From the IMG/VR virus record IMGVR_UViG_3300024317_000016, positions 1 to 24,310 of that record: a stretch of DNA of 24,310 nucleotides. One strand, 5' to 3'. Position 1 is the first letter of the stretch; the number at the start of each line of letters is the position of its first letter. This DNA comes from a virus. The translations under genes were made by a program, and so were the position numbers. Below are positions 22,075-24,310 of this stretch, one piece after another. The notes under the pieces were generated by a model. That model made no database searches. It was given only the letters and a program-made list of their open reading frames with translations, and had not been told where the DNA came from.

Positions 22075-23820
22075 TTATCGGCCCCCGTAGACGTCGATGA
22101 ACGGATCGCGCGACTGCGTCCGTTCCCGACGGATGATCCCGCCATCGATCCCCATCACGAGCGCGGCGATCCCGTCGATCTTCTCCGGCGATCGTTCCTT
22201 TGCGAGCCGGAGCTCCCCCTTCGTCCCCTCGATCGTCACGGTGTTACTTGCCATCCAGGACAGGATCGGATCGCCGCCGTGACACAGATTCGCCGTATGG
22301 ATCAACGTGCCGAGGCGCCGGATCGCTTCATTCATAGCAAACCCCTGTCGCATCCCGATCATCAAGATCCCCTCGCCCGTGAGGATTTGCGCGGTTTCGG
22401 TCGCGTACGCCGTATCGTAAAAGATGGACTCGAGGCCCTCCGCCGCGACGTCGGCCCGGATGTCGACGCGCACCCGTTCATAGTCGGTCGCCGCGCCCTC
22501 CGTCACCGTCAGGAGGCCGGACCGCCGCCAGGCATCATACGGTCGCGCCGGGAACCGCTTGAGCGCGTCCGCCGGCGTGTAATAGCGAAAGCGGACCGCG
22601 ACCCGTCCATCGGCGAGGACCCACAGGCGGCCCCAGGCCGTCAGATCGTTATTCAGCCCGAAGTCCAGACAACCAAACGCCGGCGCCCCGAGGAGCTCTG
22701 AGGCCGGCGGGAATGGGCGACAGGCCGCCCATGCACCCATATCGATCGCCCGCGCGGATCCTTGCGTCCAGACACAGAAATTGAACCGCAGGACGTCGGA
22801 GATCGCCGTCGGCATTCCGATCGCTTTTTGCACCCGTTGCCGGACGTACTCCCACGGGAGGCTGACCCCAAGATTTGGATTCGCTTTCAGCCAATGCGGC
22901 CCTTCGGTTTGCCAGTCATCGCAGGCCGGACACTCGTCAGAAGGAAACCATCGGCCCTTCGCCGCGCAAGCCGTACAGGGATCGAGGCCGCAGATAAACG
23001 CGAACCACGACTCATTCTCGATCGTGCCGTCGAGGACCTTGCGCGAGTAATCGTGTTGGTACCAGCAGACGGATGTCCGATCGAATCCGGAATTCGTCGT
23101 TTTCACGATCAAGGCATTCCGGTTGCCCTTCGTGCCGGCCGTGACTTTGTTGACGACGTCGGCCGTCGGATGTTCGTGAACTTCGTCAATCAACGCCCCG
23201 TGCACGCGCTTCCCGTCGAGGCCGCGTTTTTCACTCGAGATCGGTTTGAGGATCCCACCTTCGCCCGGCACGATCAATTCATGTGCACGGTACCCGTCGG
23301 CCCCGAAGAATTCCCGGAGCTCCGGCGAGGCGTCGACCATTTTGCGGACGTCGGCCCAGGCCAGATTTGCCTGTTCCCGCGTCACGGCCGCGAGGTAATT
23401 CTGCGATCCGGGTTGCCCGTCGGCGACGAGCATATAGATCATCATCCCGGCGCCGAGCGGCGTTTTCCCGGACCCCTTCGCCGTTTCGATGTAGGCCTCG
23501 CGAAAGCGCCTGAATCCGGCCGCGGTATACCAACCGAACAGGGATCCGACGATGAACGCTTGCCACGGCGCGAGGACGAACGGCCGCGGATTGCTCGAGG
23601 AGGCCGCCGCGGCGTCGCCGGCATCGGTGTTTTCTGGCAGGTACAGGATCTCCGCGAAGAATGCGATCGCCCGTTCCGCCCTATCAACGTCCCATACTAG
23701 ACCCCGAACAGAGGCCGTCCGGACGTCCTCGAGATGTCGGCCACAGGCCGCCCGGACCAGGCCGCCAGCCACAATCGACCCCGCTATGACCCGACGCGCG
23801 TAGTCGGTCGCCTGATCCAT
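22075..23820 (-). CDS. Terminase large subunit (packaging ATPase/nuclease)
   Basis: 581 residues. The ATPase part carries Walker A AKGSGKT (residues 114-120) and Walker B in ALIDEVH (D212, E213). The nuclease part has three acidic residues at the usual places: D386 in CLDFGLNND, D469 in FYDTAY and D549 in EKIDGIAAL. Between them (C282, C285, C297, C300; CTAC and CPAC) there is a zinc-ribbon-like insert. It packages DNA into the prohead through the portal. HK97-type (Terminase_1) relatives match in length. The ATG lies 7 nt after the stop of a small membrane gene. No intein or frameshift is seen. Confidence 0.95.
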   Translation of the reverse strand: MDQATDYARRVIAGSIVAGGLVRAACGRHLEDVRTASVRGLVWDVDRAERAIAFFAEILYLPENTDAGDAAAASSSNPRPFVLAPWQAFIVGSLFGWYTAAGFRRFREAYIETAKGSGKTPLGAGMMIYMLVADGQPGSQNYLAAVTREQANLAWADVRKMVDASPELREFFGADGYRAHELIVPGEGGILKPISSEKRGLDGKRVHGALIDEVHEHPTADVVNKVTAGTKGNRNALIVKTTNSGFDRTSVCWYQHDYSRKVLDGTIENESWFAFICGLDPCTACAAKGRWFPSDECPACDDWQTEGPHWLKANPNLGVSLPWEYVRQRVQKAIGMPTAISDVLRFNFCVWTQGSARAIDMGAWAACRPFPPASELLGAPAFGCLDFGLNNDLTAWGRLWVLADGRVAVRFRYYTPADALKRFPARPYDAWRRSGLLTVTEGAATDYERVRVDIRADVAAEGLESIFYDTAYATETAQILTGEGILMIGMRQGFAMNEAIRRLGTLIHTANLCHGGDPILSWMASNTVTIEGTKGELRLAKERSPEKIDGIAALVMGIDGGIIRRERTQSRDPFIDVYGGR

Positions 23821-23827
23821 CGGCGCG

Positions 23828-23962
23828 TCAGACGAACTCAGCGACCGCCAACAGGATCACCGCCAGCGTCAGCAGCGGGAGCGGAGGGACGTACACCGGG
23901 ATCAGACTTAGGATCGCCAGGAACAGCGCGAGGAGGACACAGGCCTTGCGTTCTCGAGTCAT
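23828..23962 (-). CDS. 44-residue hydrophobic protein between terminase subunits
   Basis: ATG overlaps the stop of the small terminase as ATGA; the gene ends 7 nt before the large terminase ATG. After a basic start (MTRERK) there is a hydrophobic run (VLLALFLAILSLIPVYVPPL) and a second one (LTLAVILLAVAEFV), so two short membrane segments joined by a proline-rich turn. It is too short to appear among ordinary gene calls. Function is unknown; the overlap suggests real translation. Confidence 0.5.
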   Translation of the reverse strand: MTRERKACVLLALFLAILSLIPVYVPPLPLLTLAVILLAVAEFV

Positions 23963-24310
23963 CTGAACCTACCTAACTTAGAGGCCGGCAGAGTTTCGAC
24001 GGCGCCGGCGCGTTGCGGCATCGGGCGCCCATTCGGGCTCAGCAGAAAACGGAGCTCGAATGCGTCAAGCTGTTTCAGGAGGCCGCGATGATTGGACCCG
24101 CCGCGGCCCGAGCTCTTTCCTTCGTGCCGCTCGAGTACCACGATCTGACAGTAGCGCGCAAACGCCGCGACGGACGCGGCATCGAGGGTCCCAAACGCGA
24201 TCGCGTGCGGCGCCCGTTCGTCCCAAATCGCCCGTTCCTCCGGATCGAGCGTCGCCGGGATCGTGATCTCCGCCGGCGGCGCGAGGAGCGCGGAGGCCGG
24301 CGGGATCGAC
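23959..24310 (-). CDS. Terminase small subunit, P27-like, N-terminus cut by window edge
   Basis: 116 residues are visible; the start lies beyond the right edge. The visible part reads TLDPEERAIWDERAPHAIAF, then LDAASVAAFARYCQIVVLE, LKQLDAFELRFLLSPNGRP and a basic C-terminal LGRFR. This helical pattern, especially the WDERAPHAI and FARYC regions, fits P27-like small terminases that recognise phage DNA. Position directly before the large terminase supports this. Upstream regulatory signals lie outside the window. Confidence 0.72.
   Translation of the reverse strand, partial: SIPPASALLAPPAEITIPATLDPEERAIWDERAPHAIAFGTLDAASVAAFARYCQIVVLERHEGKSSGRGGSNHRGLLKQLDAFELRFLLSPNGRPMPQRAGAVETLPASKLGRFR

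Noticed and set aside
1-24310. tRNA genes, rRNA, insertion sequences, integrase or attachment site
   Set aside because: I saw no cloverleaf, transposase, integrase motif or long terminal repeat; a computed search would be needed for weak cases.

Overview
The window is part of a high-GC (roughly 60-65 % by eye) dsDNA tailed-phage or prophage genome. Packaging, capsid, connector and long-tail genes all sit on the minus strand and are read from right to left. The parts are an HK97-type head (P27-like small terminase, large terminase, fused prohead protease/major capsid protein, HK97 portal), gp6-like and head-closure connectors, a major tail tube protein, frameshifting tail chaperones and a 1330-residue tape measure. 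Together they indicate a siphovirus. The host cannot be fixed. GC-rich codon use, Shine-Dalgarno sites, very frequent GTG starts and the standard code suggest a GC-rich Gram-negative-like bacterium. No integrase, repressor, tRNA, CRISPR or rRNA gene was seen.

Layout in transcription order (right to left): terminase small subunit (cut by the right edge), a tiny membrane protein, terminase large subunit, a small zinc protein, a ribbon-helix-helix protein and a small unknown (24310-21418). Next comes a two-gene cassette on the opposite (+) strand: a holin-like membrane protein and a PAP2-type phosphatase (20774-21495). The minus-strand genes then resume with protease/capsid fusion, a small protein, portal, a collagen-like protein with a carbohydrate-binding-like domain, and a gp6-like connector (20622-15915).

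Between that connector and the head-closure protein lies a six-gene block (15918-11460) that is not structural. It holds a DUF115-like protein, a radical SAM enzyme, a GT-B-like glycosyltransferase, a SAM methyltransferase, a GT-A/GT2-like glycosyltransferase and a GT8-like glycosyltransferase. All are joined by short start-stop overlaps, often GTGA. This looks like a glycan-building cassette co-translated with the virion genes and is the most interesting part of the window. A virion protein, possibly the collagen-like fibre, or a host surface glycan are possible targets. None is proven.

The tail module follows: head closure, tail completion, two small unknowns, major tail protein, a stem-loop, tail assembly chaperones with a textbook -1 slippery heptamer (GGGAAAC) directly before the first stop, an HK97 gp10-like protein, a 2-TM mini-protein, tape measure, tail hub, and a tail fibre of at least 964 residues that runs off the left edge. 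The fibre has no ATG start and begins with GTG. It carries three related N-terminal domains and two later short repeats.

Almost every gene overlaps or abuts its neighbour, so translational coupling is probably the main control. Possible transcription signals are seen only in the divergent gap at 20623-20773 and the stem-loop at 9661-9684.
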